A stretch of DNA of 64,000 nt. It comes from Linderina pennispora. Its lineage: Eukaryota; Kickxellomycota; Kickxellomycetes; Kickxellales; Kickxellaceae. Location of the stretch: positions 496,001 through 560,000 of the forward strand of contig NW_024468254.1 in NCBI RefSeq assembly GCF_002104995.1, read 5' to 3'. Numbering within the stretch: position 1 is the first letter of the stretch; every line of letters starts with the position of its first letter. Below, one piece after another: positions 50,893-59,840 of the stretch. A model generated the notes under the pieces. That model had not been told where the DNA came from. It did not search any database and saw nothing but the letters and a program-made list of their open reading frames with translations. A program made the translations under genes and the position numbers.

Positions 50893-52257
50893 CTACATCT
50901 TTGAAAAGTGAGGATAGCTGTGTTTTCTGGCGACCACAAAGCGTAGAGCAGCATAACACAATGTCACAACGGCGTAGCTCATACCAGCCCACACTGTCAC
51001 TGCCGTGAATCTGTCATGAGGACGATCGTAATTCTCGTAAAGGGCACCTAGCACTGGGTTCCCAACCAGTGAGCCAACTCCAGAGCACGCGGTGTTCAAT
51101 CCGACTGCAGTGGCAATAGCCTGGGTGCCAAACTCGTCAGCCAGGATGTGCACATTGATGGCCAGATACAATGTGCAGAGTATGCCATACAGGGAAATGA
51201 ACGCGTAATACCCAGCAATCGTCTTGACCCCCTGCATAAAAACAAATATCAAAACACATATCAGACTATTTGCCGCCAAGTTAGTATTGTGTGGGCCGAG
51301 CAAATCCGCTATAGGTCCAGACAGAACACGGCCAGCAGCTGTGCCAGCATTAAATACTAGCACGATATTCGAGGCTGTCGTCTTTAGTCCGGTTTCATTA
51401 ACGGCTGCTGTGGGCATGTACAGCATTGGTTCGTAAAACGCAAAGTCCAAGAACATGAGAGCAGCATTAATGCAAAGGAAGCGTGGGTCCCTAAACAGAT
51501 TAAATAGCAATGCGCTATTTCCAGTTTTGGGTGCAGACATTCGACGTTTGTAGACTAGCGATGCCGAACCGCTGATTGCGGTAACAAGTAGCCCCAGCAC
51601 GCGCAGCGACCAGCAATAGCCAATACCATCAATCATCCTTCGTGTGGCGTTTGAGATGATCATTCCCCCTACGCCACCACCTGAAACCGCGATCCCTGTT
51701 GCCAGAATGCGATGTTTGACGTTCCACTGAGCGACAACCGACATGGAAGGAGAGAATACCAACGAGGTACCAAGCCCAAGCATAATGTCTTGGGTTAACA
51801 TCAGCTGCCAAACCGTGTGCGTGAACGATGCCAAAATCAGAGCTACGCCGCAAATAATTGCACCCGCAAGGCATGTAATGCGGAACCCAAACTCGTCTGT
51901 CAGCTTCCCTGTCACGACCGATCCAAAGAACGTACAGAATATGTTGAGAGTCGATATCCATGCAATGACTCCTGCCGAGTCGTTCTTGTACAGGTCGTTC
52001 AGGTAGTATTCTTGGTAAACACCGAACGAATTCAGCGTTCCCATGGTGGTTGCTAGGTTTAAAAACGCTGCAACCACAATGAACCAGGCATACGTACTAT
52101 CGGGAGGTGCAAGCTCGATAGCGCCATCAATTTCTGACTGTGTAGACACTATTTTAGTCGCAGTGCTGTCTGTCAGCGCATCTTGAGATAGCGAACATGT
52201 TGTTTTTGGTGATATTGCGACATCTGAGCCTCCGAGTGAGGCTTCGGTCATGTTCAT
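50893..52257 (-). CDS. MCT-like MFS transporter, paralog E
   Basis: 454 aa, ATG at 52257. LAPPDSTYAWFIV, NSFGVYQEYYLNDLYKNDS, TGKLTDEFGFR, VFSPSMSVVAQWNVKHR and SAPKTGNSALL are present. DNA of TM1-TM3 shares an 84-bp exact block and an 80/81 block with paralog B, 28.6 kb away, whereas other parts of the genes are clearly diverged. The N-tail SLSQDALTD resembles SLSQDVLL in the pseudogene next door, so that pseudogene probably arose from a relative of this gene. Substrate unknown. Confidence 0.9.
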   Translation of the reverse strand: MNMTEASLGGSDVAISPKTTCSLSQDALTDSTATKIVSTQSEIDGAIELAPPDSTYAWFIVVAAFLNLATTMGTLNSFGVYQEYYLNDLYKNDSAGVIAWISTLNIFCTFFGSVVTGKLTDEFGFRITCLAGAIICGVALILASFTHTVWQLMLTQDIMLGLGTSLVFSPSMSVVAQWNVKHRILATGIAVSGGGVGGMIISNATRRMIDGIGYCWSLRVLGLLVTAISGSASLVYKRRMSAPKTGNSALLFNLFRDPRFLCINAALMFLDFAFYEPMLYMPTAAVNETGLKTTASNIVLVFNAGTAAGRVLSGPIADLLGPHNTNLAANSLICVLIFVFMQGVKTIAGYYAFISLYGILCTLYLAINVHILADEFGTQAIATAVGLNTACSGVGSLVGNPVLGALYENYDRPHDRFTAVTVWAGMSYAVVTLCYAALRFVVARKHSYPHFSKM

Positions 52258-52628
52258 AGTTAGGTTGTTAGCCTATACGAAACTAGTATACTACGCAATA
52301 TAAGATATGTACTAAAAGGCACAAAATGGGATAGGCGCTGAAGAGGAAGATTCTGTTGACAAAATATTGCAGCTCTGAGTCTAGTTCACTATATGCGGGG
52401 ACTTTGAAAGCCACCGCCACTGGCCTTTTAACGCTTCGGGCTGAGGACAACACCACAAATTAAGGAGAAGGGATTCATAATTTATGATGGCCAGCTGGTA
52501 TTCCAAAGTGTCCATTCGTATACCATGACACATTTGGTTATCAGGAAATATTGTACAATGGTAGAATAACATATTGGCTGTAGCCCTAATCTATCTTACA
52601 GGCAGCATTGGTTATGCCTGTATAATGC
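52258..52628. other. Upstream of paralog E, downstream of the MCT pseudogene
   Basis: 371 bp, A/T-rich. No gene, tRNA or repeat seen. It should hold the promoter of paralog E. Confidence 0.4.
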
Positions 52629-53530
52629 TCATAATACTACCAACTGTGTCTTTGAAAAGTGAAAACTGTTATGTTTTCTGACTGGCAGGATGCGAAGAAT
52701 GGCATAGCATACCGATACCAGGGCAAAGCATATACCAGCCCATACAGCCACTGGTGTGAACCTATTGTGAGGACGATTGTATTTCTTGAAGAGAGCAATT
52801 TGTATTAGAACTCCGATGAGCGTGCCAATACCAAAGCATACGGTGTTCAATCCGATTGCCGAGACAATAGCCTGAGAACCAAATTCGCTGGTCAAGGTAT
52901 GCGCATTGATAGCTAAATATAATGATACCAGTGTACCGTAGATGGTAATGAAGATGTAGTACCCAGCAGTCGTCTTGATACCTTATAGAAAGACAAATAC
53001 CAGGATGCATATCAGACCATTTGCCGCCAAGTTGGTGTTGAGTGGGCTGAGTACATCCACTATAGACCCAGACAGAAAGCGCCCAATAGTGGTACCGGAA
53101 TTAAACAGCAATACGATATTCGATGCAGTCAACTTCATCCCTGGCTCCTCGACGGCAGCTGTGAGCATGTATTGTTGACATTGGAGTGCCGATCCACTCC
53201 CACACGTCACCATGCCAACAACCAAACCACATAAAATCAGACCTCAGGCCGACCGGACCCTCCCCTTTCCCTTCAGTCAATCTTGTTTCACCTTTTATTT
53301 TGCTCACATGCACGCTCATAAACACTTGTCCCATCCCCAAGGTTAACAGTCCTTGTACAAGTTGTTTAGGTAGTACTCTTGCTAAACACCAAACGAATTC
53401 ACTATTCATGTGGCTGTTGCTATCTGGAATAGCGATATCCTCTCCAGCAGTTTCCTTATACAATAACACGTCCTGGGATAGTGAAAATTCCGTTTGAAGC
53501 TGGGTTGTCACGGCTGTATACGAGTGTGGG
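52629..53530 (-). pseudogene. MCT-like transporter pseudogene
   Basis: Decayed copy of the family. The N-tail (SLSQDVLL) is followed directly by the NSFGV-QEYYLNNLYKD segment, with TM1 missing. There the Tyr codon of GVYQEYY is TAG, and a second stop follows YKDC. After an unrelated stretch (about 53220-53350) the central part resumes (TASNIVLLFNSGTTIGRFLSGS) and is interrupted by TAA at 52985-52983 where relatives have Gln in FVFLQGVKT. The C-terminal third (YYIFITIYGTLVSLYLAINAH to SFHFSK) continues in frame, but its normal stop is lost and it ends at 52629. The left boundary is approximate. Expression as a truncated protein cannot be ruled out. Confidence 0.85.
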
Positions 53531-54060
53531 GTTCCATATCGGTCATCTTTTGGGTCTGCAGTATATAAAATAGAGTGGCATATTGAGTAGCAATGCTATA
53601 AAACGAGCAACAAGAGTCTAGAACAGCTATCACATCTTGAGATGTTTCTCAGAAAGCGCTGCATTCTATGCATTCTGAAAAGAGAAACAGTGCTTATATG
53701 CTAGAACTGACAAATACATAAGGATGGCTATAAATGGGCCGGTGGTAAGCCGCAGGCCACAAACCTCCCATGCCTCGAGCAGCAGCAACATTTCAAACCA
53801 TGGCAAGGGGCTCAAGAACCAAATGTGCTTGGGCAGTCTGTAAATTGCTATGTATTGATCAAGTGATATCCATATGCAGATGCCTGGGTTTATTGCTATC
53901 GTGTGCAACATCGCATGTGCATTGTCTGCTTGATATTGGCACTTGCCAAGCGTCTTGGCGAGTTTCAGGACTAGGCACAGTGCTTGATCTTTTGAAACCT
54001 CTAGCAATCTATGCGATGCCAACAGGGTGCTTTCTCTTTTCTTTTTCTTTTCTTTTAAAA
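53531..54060. other. Upstream region of MsrB
   Basis: 530 bp. The open minus-strand frame at 53666-54352 looks hydrophobic near its end, but no family match is convincing. The sequence just before the MsrB ATG is a T/C-rich run (TTTCTTTTTCTTTTC). Confidence 0.35.
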
Positions 54061-54522
54061 ATGAAACGCATTTTACCACGCCTTTCTTTGCTCTATTCTC
54101 AGCACACCTCTTTCCATACCACCAGGTTTTCCAGAATGACTGCAAGCAAGAGCGAGAGCGAATGGCAGGCGATTCTGTCCCCTGAGCAATTCCGTGTCCT
54201 ACGGCAGAAGGGAACCGAGGCGCCAGGCACAGGCGAGTACAACAAAAAGTTCGACACGGGAGTGTACCATTGCGGCGCCTGCAACGCGCCGCTCTACAAG
54301 TCCGCGACAAAGTTCGACTCGGGGTGCGGCTGGCCGGCGTTCTTTGACGCAATTCCTGGCGCAGTCAAGCGCAACGAGGACCGATCACTAGGCATGGTGC
54401 GCACTGAGATAGTCTGCGCCAACTGCGACTCGCACCTGGGCCACGTATTCAAGGGCGAGGGCTACAAGACGCCCACAGACGAGCGGCACTGTGTCAACAG
54501 CATCAGCCTAAAGTTCCACTAA
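54061..54522 (+). CDS. Methionine-R-sulfoxide reductase (MsrB)
   Basis: 153 aa from the ATG at 54061. Residues 1-25 (MKRILPRLSLLYSQHTSFHT...) look like a mitochondrial presequence, and an in-frame ATG at 54136 would start a 128-aa cytosolic form. Zinc-binding pairs are CGAC and CANC, GCGWPAFFDAI forms the active site wall, and the catalytic Cys sits in ERHCVNSISLKF. It reduces methionine-R-sulfoxide in proteins using thioredoxin. It converges on ERV1 with 11 bp between stop codons. Confidence 0.95.
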   Translation: MKRILPRLSLLYSQHTSFHTTRFSRMTASKSESEWQAILSPEQFRVLRQKGTEAPGTGEYNKKFDTGVYHCGACNAPLYKSATKFDSGCGWPAFFDAIPGAVKRNEDRSLGMVRTEIVCANCDSHLGHVFKGEGYKTPTDERHCVNSISLKFH

Positions 54523-54533
54523 ATATATTGGTC

Positions 54534-55157
54534 TTAATACTCCACGTCCTGTGCCCAGCTGCAGCGGCCGTCGCTGGGCCCGTCACGCCAGCGCTCGTCA
54601 ATCTTGCTGCAGTCAAACTCGTCCTTGCCTAGCATTACGTTGACCTTATTATGCGTGCGGCAGAGCCACTGGGACAGGTTGTAGCGCGTGTCGACTGGCG
54701 GTGGCCGCTTTGCCATCTCCTGGCGCAGGTGTGACGCGCATCGCCCGCACGGGTAGAAGTGTGAGAAGCTGGTGAGCAGACTGGTCATCATCTCTTGCTG
54801 TTTCGCCTCCGCCTTCTCCGGGTAGTAGGCGGCCATGGTGTGCAGGAACGTCCAGGTTGCGCGACCCAGGATCTGCGAGTCTGGCGGGCAGCTGTCGTCG
54901 GAGACAGCAGTGGTGACCGAAGAGACTGAGGAGGCCGAGGAGGCAAGGCCACCGGCGGCGGCAGCGGCGCCAGCGCTCTTTGCATCGTGCTCTTTGGCAT
55001 GCTTCTTTGCGTCCTTTCGCCGCCAAGTCTTGAATGAGTCGCAAACCCGGCAGGGCTTCTTTGCATCCTTTGCATCCTTTGCATCCTTTGCATCGCCCTT
55101 CGATCCACCGCTCATAGCGCTGAACATAGCCAGAGGGTTGCTGTCTTTGTCTGCCAT
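54534..55157 (-). CDS. ERV1: FAD-linked sulfhydryl oxidase Erv1/ALR
   Basis: 207 aa, ATG at 55157. The N-tail bears the shuttle motif KPCRVCDSFKTW. The Erv fold has LGRATWTFLHTMAAYYPEKA, the catalytic YPCGRCASHLR and NLSQWLCRTHNKVNVMLGK with a further Cys. Erv1 reoxidises Mia40 in the mitochondrial intermembrane space and passes electrons to cytochrome c. The linker holds a 9-bp tandem repeat encoding Asp-Ala-Lys and a Ser/Ala-rich stretch longer than in yeast. The presence of a CRxC motif before the core favours Erv1 over the ER paralog Erv2. Confidence 0.95.
   Translation of the reverse strand: MADKDSNPLAMFSAMSGGSKGDAKDAKDAKDAKKPCRVCDSFKTWRRKDAKKHAKEHDAKSAGAAAAAGGLASSASSVSSVTTAVSDDSCPPDSQILGRATWTFLHTMAAYYPEKAEAKQQEMMTSLLTSFSHFYPCGRCASHLRQEMAKRPPPVDTRYNLSQWLCRTHNKVNVMLGKDEFDCSKIDERWRDGPSDGRCSWAQDVEY
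55060..55094. repeat. 9-bp tandem repeat inside ERV1
   Basis: Nearly four copies of TTTGCATCC (plus strand), encoding repeated Lys-Asp-Ala in the N-tail ahead of the CRVC motif. Confidence 0.9.
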
Positions 55158-55307
55158 TTGAAATTCTGACTGAGAAAAATGCACAAGTTGGACAGCAAAA
55201 AAGTTTCTAGGAAGCAAATAGACGACTGATGGTTCAACAGATCGCGGTCCACCCAGGGGTTGTTATATGGCCAGCGATGACAAATGCCAAGAGACGATTA
55301 CGGCTAA

Positions 55308-56207
55308 TCACTCGGCCTGGAAAAAGGCGCCCTTGGTCCGCACCTCGTCGTCCTTGGCCCTAAGCTTCTCAATCTGCTGCCTCCTCTCCCGCTCCAACCC
55401 CAGCCTCTGCTTCTCCTCCTCAGTCATGTTCCTGAGTCGCTCCTGCTCTAGCTCCTCCAGATCCGCCAGCTCCCGCTCCTCCTTGTCGCGCTTGATCCGC
55501 AGCAGCTCGCGCAGTTTCCATGCCTCAAACTCCGCAGCCGGATCCAGATCGTCAGTGTCATCGATGGCCGAAATGTCGTTTGTCTCGATTTCCGGTGCCT
55601 CCCGGTCGTGCTTGGCCTGCTCGGCGGCGCGGCGCACAGACTCCTGGCGGCGCTCCTGCTTTTTCTTCTCCAGCAGATCGGCATCGTCTGGGTGGGGGTC
55701 GGGCATGACCTCGGGTGCCTGACGCTGCGATTTAGGCACAAAGACCGGCTTGAATAGCGGGCGGGTGGCATACCCGTCGTCTTCGCTGGACTCATCTTCC
55801 CCACTAGATTCGTCTTCTCCGCTGGACTCGTCGTCCTCACCGGACTCAGCGCTGCTCTGTGTCTGGCGGCGCATAGCCGCTCGCCGCCGCGCCTCTGTCG
55901 CCCGGATCTCGTCTTCCTCATCGCTGCTGCTGCTACTTGACTCCTGGCTGTCCGCATCGGCCATCTGCCGTGCCCTCAGCCGCTCCTGCAACAGCCGCTT
56001 CGACTGGTCGTCAGACTCAGCATCAGAAACATCTGCAGGCGCACGGATCGTGATTTTGGACGGCTGCAGCGGCTGCTCCTGCGGCTCGTCGTCATCGGAC
56101 AGGTCAACGTCGAGCTCCGGCGCCTTCCCAGGGAAGTATCGCTGTACTTTGACGCCCGACGTCGACACAAGTTTGGCGGGCTTCTTTGCTGGCGGTTGTT
56201 TGGACAT
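55308..56207 (-). CDS. MFAP1: MFAP1-family splicing factor, apparently C-terminally truncated
   Basis: 299 aa, ATG at 56207. VQRYFPGKAPELDVDLSDDDE near the start, a long acidic middle, AEFEAWKLRELLRIKRDKEERE, RLRNMTEEEK and KGAFFQ near the end match microfibril-associated protein 1, a component of activated spliceosomes. In other organisms about 80-100 more residues follow the GAFF motif, containing KRDF, an NKTILPKVMQVKNFGR-like block and HLVDQDTT. Here the frame stops two codons after GAFFQ and no such block is found in the 150 bp before ERV1. It could be a shortened lineage-specific form like yeast Spp381, or a mis-assembled or mutated gene. Confidence 0.8.
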   Translation of the reverse strand: MSKQPPAKKPAKLVSTSGVKVQRYFPGKAPELDVDLSDDDEPQEQPLQPSKITIRAPADVSDAESDDQSKRLLQERLRARQMADADSQESSSSSSDEEDEIRATEARRRAAMRRQTQSSAESGEDDESSGEDESSGEDESSEDDGYATRPLFKPVFVPKSQRQAPEVMPDPHPDDADLLEKKKQERRQESVRRAAEQAKHDREAPEIETNDISAIDDTDDLDPAAEFEAWKLRELLRIKRDKEERELADLEELEQERLRNMTEEEKQRLGLERERRQQIEKLRAKDDEVRTKGAFFQAE

Positions 56208-56325
56208 TACAGAAAGGAGAGGGATGTATTGGAGCGCAGCGTAAAAACTTGTTGGCAGGATACCCGAACTGCCTGCTCCAATGTAGAGTACTGTTGATTC
56301 AACGGGAGTGACCACGTCATGGGAC

Positions 56326-56811
56326 TCAGGATGGTCTGTGCTTGGGCACGCTGGGCAGGCGCTGGGCCAGCAGGTCGGCCTGTTCTTTCTCCCACCGCTG
56401 GATAAACGGGCGCTGGCGCAAGTACATGTAGTCGCGGTGCAGCGTATAGACCTTGCGCGTGGGAGCAGCCGGCGCAGGGGGCGGCGTGGGCGACTTTGAG
56501 TCTTCCTCCCTTTCGCTGCCCTTTTTGGTTTCGTCCTTTGCGTCCTTGCCGTCCGACTTCTCCTTTTTCTTCACCTCTGGCTCCTTCATCCCGTCCACGT
56601 CCTGTGCGGGCTCTGGTACTTGCCCCCCCTCGATAAGCGTGCAGAAGCTCGTTTCAGTGGTGTGCTTTGGACACACGAAGAACCAGTCGCGAGGCGCATC
56701 GTTCTCCGTGACAAATATGCTTGGCGTAAAGTATCCACAGATGAAGCACGTCCCCTCCTTGACGGCTTTGCGTTCGACATACCGGTTCACTGGCAAAATA
56801 GGACGACTCAT
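56326..56811 (-). CDS. VFA1: VPS4-associated protein 1 (Vfa1)
   Basis: 161 aa, ATG at 56811. The N-terminal zinc-knuckle-like block (CFICGYFTPSIFVTENDAPRDWFFVCPKHT) and the C-terminal helix (LHRDYMYLRQRPFIQRWEKEQADLLAQRLPSVP) are the two conserved parts of Vfa1, joined by a Lys/Glu/Pro-rich linker. In yeast, Vfa1 binds the Vps4 AAA ATPase at endosomes and stimulates its activity in ESCRT-III disassembly. Minus-strand GTAAGT sites at 56924-56919 and 57113-57108 may be donors of 5'-UTR introns. Confidence 0.9.
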   Translation of the reverse strand: MSRPILPVNRYVERKAVKEGTCFICGYFTPSIFVTENDAPRDWFFVCPKHTTETSFCTLIEGGQVPEPAQDVDGMKEPEVKKKEKSDGKDAKDETKKGSEREEDSKSPTPPPAPAAPTRKVYTLHRDYMYLRQRPFIQRWEKEQADLLAQRLPSVPKHRPS

Positions 56812-57146
56812 TATGAAATTTATTTGCTTGAAGAATATTGCGAAAAGGCGACAGAGCAAGAAAAACGAAGAAAAGAGTCAACCAGGGCAGCCCAGTGGCA
56901 AACATCAAACGATCCTTTACTTACCTTTTCGCGGTTTCACTGCATTTTCGGTTCAGCCTGTAAAATTTGTATACGTTACCTCAGCAAAAGAAGATTAAAC
57001 CTGCTAACTTGTCGCCCTGTTTGGCTCACGCAGACAGAGCGGTGCACACCGCGGAAGGAGTATAAGAAAAGGATATAGGGAGGCAAGAAGAAAAGGGGGA
57101 AGGGTACACTTACGAAACAGCAGCAAAAAAGGGAGCAAAGCAATAC
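56812..57146. other. Intergenic between VFA1 and U1-70K
   Basis: 335 bp. Two minus-strand GTAAGT sites (56919-56924 and 57108-57113) and an ATTTTACAG acceptor-like site near 56960 suggest a spliced VFA1 leader. This is not proven. Confidence 0.3.
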
Positions 57147-58121
57147 CTAGTAGCGACGGCTATGATACGATGACCCACGGTCGCCCGATCGGTCGCGGCG
57201 CGAGGATCGCGAGGCTGGGGACCGACTCCGGTACCGCGACTCGCGCCTTCCACGGTCCCGGTCCCTATCGCTATCTCTTCTCCGGTCTCTCTCGCGGTCC
57301 CTATCATATCCACGATCCCTTCTATCATAGTCCCTGCCGCGGCTCCTATCCCGATCGCGTCCCTCATACCCAGCGCTCCTGGACGACTGGTAGGCCCTCC
57401 CGCGGTACTGGTCGGCCGAGTCGCGGGTGCGCGCAAGGCGGTCCCGATTTCTGGGCTCGTACTTGCGCTCGGGCTCAGGCGGCATGGCAGGGTCAAAGCG
57501 ACCAGGGTCCTTCTGGTTCGTATCCTTACCGCCCACACGTGTACCGCCCAGGCCGCCGCCGAATCTGCGCGGAGCCCAGCCCTTGACGGTGCGGCCGCGC
57601 TCGACATCGACGACGATGCGACGGCCCAGGATGCGCATGCCGTCGGCAGCATTGAAAGCCTCGCGCATATCAGCCTCATGCTTGTACTCAATGAAGGCGT
57701 AGCCGCGGAAATTGCCCTCGGTGTCGTTCACCATACGCACTGACACAATTTCGCCGTACGGCTCGAACTCCTTGCGCAGGTCATCCTCGGTAGTGTCGTA
57801 GTTCAGGCGCGCTACTATTATGGTCTTGTACGGGTCATCGGTCGCATGCACATTCAGGTGCGGGTTCCATCGGATGCTCTCGCGCGCTATCGTCTCGCGT
57901 GCCTGGGTCGCCCGCTCCTTCTTCCGCCGCTGCTTGCGCTCCTGTGGGGTCTCCACATACTCGAACTTTGGCGCGTGCTGCAGCTCCGACATGTACGCGC
58001 CCAACCCTGTTATTTGCGGCCGCGGTCTGTCGTCGGGTGCGCGGTCCAGCGGCTCCAGGTGTTTGAGCTGCGGCCGCGGTGTGAAGAGCTGCAGCAGATC
58101 GGGAGGCAATCTGGACGTCAT
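57147..58121 (-). CDS. SNRNP70: U1 snRNP 70 kDa protein
   Basis: 324 aa, ATG at 58121 (MTSRLPPDLLQLF). The N-terminal U1-70K segment (LPPDLLQLFTPRPQLKHLEPLD, then YVETPQERKQRRKKERA) precedes an RRM at about 100-180 with RNP2 TIIVARLNY and RNP1 RGYAFIEYKH. The family-specific RTVKGWAPRRFGGGLGGTR follows, then a long Arg/Asp/Ser-rich tail. It binds stem-loop 1 of U1 snRNA and defines 5' splice sites. The tail is not interrupted by introns here. Confidence 0.95.
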   Translation of the reverse strand: MTSRLPPDLLQLFTPRPQLKHLEPLDRAPDDRPRPQITGLGAYMSELQHAPKFEYVETPQERKQRRKKERATQARETIARESIRWNPHLNVHATDDPYKTIIVARLNYDTTEDDLRKEFEPYGEIVSVRMVNDTEGNFRGYAFIEYKHEADMREAFNAADGMRILGRRIVVDVERGRTVKGWAPRRFGGGLGGTRVGGKDTNQKDPGRFDPAMPPEPERKYEPRNRDRLARTRDSADQYRGRAYQSSRSAGYEGRDRDRSRGRDYDRRDRGYDRDRERDRRRDSDRDRDRGRRESRYRSRSPASRSSRRDRSGDRGSSYHSRRY

Positions 58122-58463
58122 TTCAGTAGGTACAAAAAACAATACGCGAGCGGAAGCAGTGAAATCGAAAAATAATTTTTTTATTGGGGCCAGACGAACA
58201 GCCAGTTGAGCAGCGGCTCCGAGCCGATGAGCCGAGCCGGTTTGCCACCTGGCCCAGACATACATATGCAGCAGGATGCAGGATGTGCGAGTGCCTCGCC
58301 TGCGGATGTTCACGATTCATGAATGGGTGTCTTTGCGTAAAGAGATGTATGAATGCAGGCTGTAGGGTGGAAAGAAGAGTAATAATGCTAGGTCTAATTA
58401 AAAAGGATAAGCAGGCTTAGTAGATGGTATAGACAGGGGAGAGAGTATTTTCAGTAACAAAGC
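58122..58463. other. Intergenic upstream of U1-70K
   Basis: 342 bp upstream of U1-70K and downstream of the RGS gene. Minus-strand T-rich runs lie just before the U1-70K ATG. Nothing else seen. Confidence 0.4.
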
Positions 58464-59840
58464 TCACGCCTTGCGACGACGCGAGCCCAGCAGCGTTGCA
58501 ACCCACCGCGGCTTCGTGGGCGGCGACCGTGGTACCTCCGTCTCAGCAGCATCGCTCTGGAAGCGAGTACGCAGGCGCTGGAACGATTTCTGCTTGCTGG
58601 CCTTCTTCTCAGTGCCGTAGGCAGCGGCTGCCGACGTCTTGCGCGCCAGATGCACACGCGGCGAGGGTGCTGGAGCGGAGACCGACGGACGCGAGAATGA
58701 CAGCGCCTGCTGAGCGTCGGCGCTTTGGAGCCGGCTCGCTTCCTCGGGCGACTCGGGCATGGCCACATCCAGCAGACGCACGGTGGTGCGGCAGAGCCAC
58801 GCCGGTAGAGCCACGCGCAGGTCGCTGCTGGTCAGCTCCATGTCGGCGAACTTGACAAACGCCGGGCACTCCGAGGCCACCAGGCGGTGCTTGCCAGGCG
58901 CCAGGCGGTGAACATTGTAGGTGGACGCCAGGGCATCGTAGAGTGCAGCGACAGCACGCTGGCCTGCGTCCTTGCGGCCGGCAGTCAGCTCGGCCAGCAT
59001 ACGGTCGTAGGCGGGACGCTGGCGGAAGGCAGCAAACTCCTGCTCCAGCAGCGAGTATGTGTGGCTCTGGGTCTCCTGGAACAGCACCTGCGAGACCGGT
59101 GCACCTGAGCGCAGCACGTTTGTGACCTGCGTGCGCATGCTGTGGTTGATGTTGATTTCTAGCGGCGCCGCATGCGAGATGAACGACCGGTACAGCCCGC
59201 GCGCATACCGCGCCCGCATCTCGGCGTCAGGAAACACTGCCGTGCGAAAGTGCTCGGCCTCCAGGTAGAACAGCAGGTTCTCGGGGCTGAACCCCGCAAT
59301 GGTCGATGCCAGGAAGTGACACACGCCTACCGGCGACCCCAGCAGCGCCTGCAGCCCGTACTGCTCGATTTGCCGCGCAAAAAAGTCCCGACACACATTC
59401 TCACCACCCACTGACAGGCTGCGCTTGCGCGGCCGCAATCCCGCGTCGGTCTCGCTCGGAAACCCTGCTGTGCTGCCGGGCTGTGCCGGTGCTGTTGTGG
59501 GGCCAGTCGTGTATGTCATGTACGGCAATCCAGTGGTCGCCGAGCGGGCAACCATCAGCGGTGGCGGCACCACCACGTCGCCGGCCTGCGTCATCCGCCG
59601 CCTGATGCCTATCCTTAGGCTGTTGGTCTGCGGAACCACCTCTGTTTTTGTGCTTCCAGACAGCGAGGATGCTGATGCTGTGCGCTGGTGCAACCGGGTC
59701 TGTGTTGAGTCCCGCTCGCACAGCCCGCCCACATCATCTGAAGATTTGTTTCTGCGGCCACTCAGTGGCCGTGCCGGTGCCTGCTGCACTCCGGAAATGG
59801 CATCGTCAAGCGATGTCAGTGTCAGGATATTATCTGCCAT
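58464..59840 (-). CDS. RGS-domain protein
   Basis: 458 aa, ATG at 59840 (MADNILTLTSLDD). A Ser/Thr-rich N-tail is followed by an RGS fold at about 160-290 (VGVCHFLASTIAGFSPENLLFYLEAEHFRT, ARGLYRSFISHAAPLEININ, VSQVLFQETQSHTYSLLEQEFAAFRQRPAY). RGS domains speed GTP hydrolysis by G-alpha subunits at the plasma membrane. The part after the RGS domain (LAPGKHRLVASECPAFVKFADMEL) and a basic Ser/Lys/Arg tail (KKASKQKSFQRLRTRF) are not recognised and may bind membranes. No DEP or transmembrane domain is seen, which separates it from Sst2 and RgsC types. Confidence 0.88.
   Translation of the reverse strand: MADNILTLTSLDDAISGVQQAPARPLSGRRNKSSDDVGGLCERDSTQTRLHQRTASASSLSGSTKTEVVPQTNSLRIGIRRRMTQAGDVVVPPPLMVARSATTGLPYMTYTTGPTTAPAQPGSTAGFPSETDAGLRPRKRSLSVGGENVCRDFFARQIEQYGLQALLGSPVGVCHFLASTIAGFSPENLLFYLEAEHFRTAVFPDAEMRARYARGLYRSFISHAAPLEININHSMRTQVTNVLRSGAPVSQVLFQETQSHTYSLLEQEFAAFRQRPAYDRMLAELTAGRKDAGQRAVAALYDALASTYNVHRLAPGKHRLVASECPAFVKFADMELTSSDLRVALPAWLCRTTVRLLDVAMPESPEEASRLQSADAQQALSFSRPSVSAPAPSPRVHLARKTSAAAAYGTEKKASKQKSFQRLRTRFQSDAAETEVPRSPPTKPRWVATLLGSRRRKA

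Noticed and set aside
53666-54352. Minus-strand 228-aa ORF with a hydrophobic end, possibly another MCT relic
   Set aside because: Only a weak resemblance of the final residues to the MCT tail; it also runs antisense into MsrB. Too uncertain to annotate.
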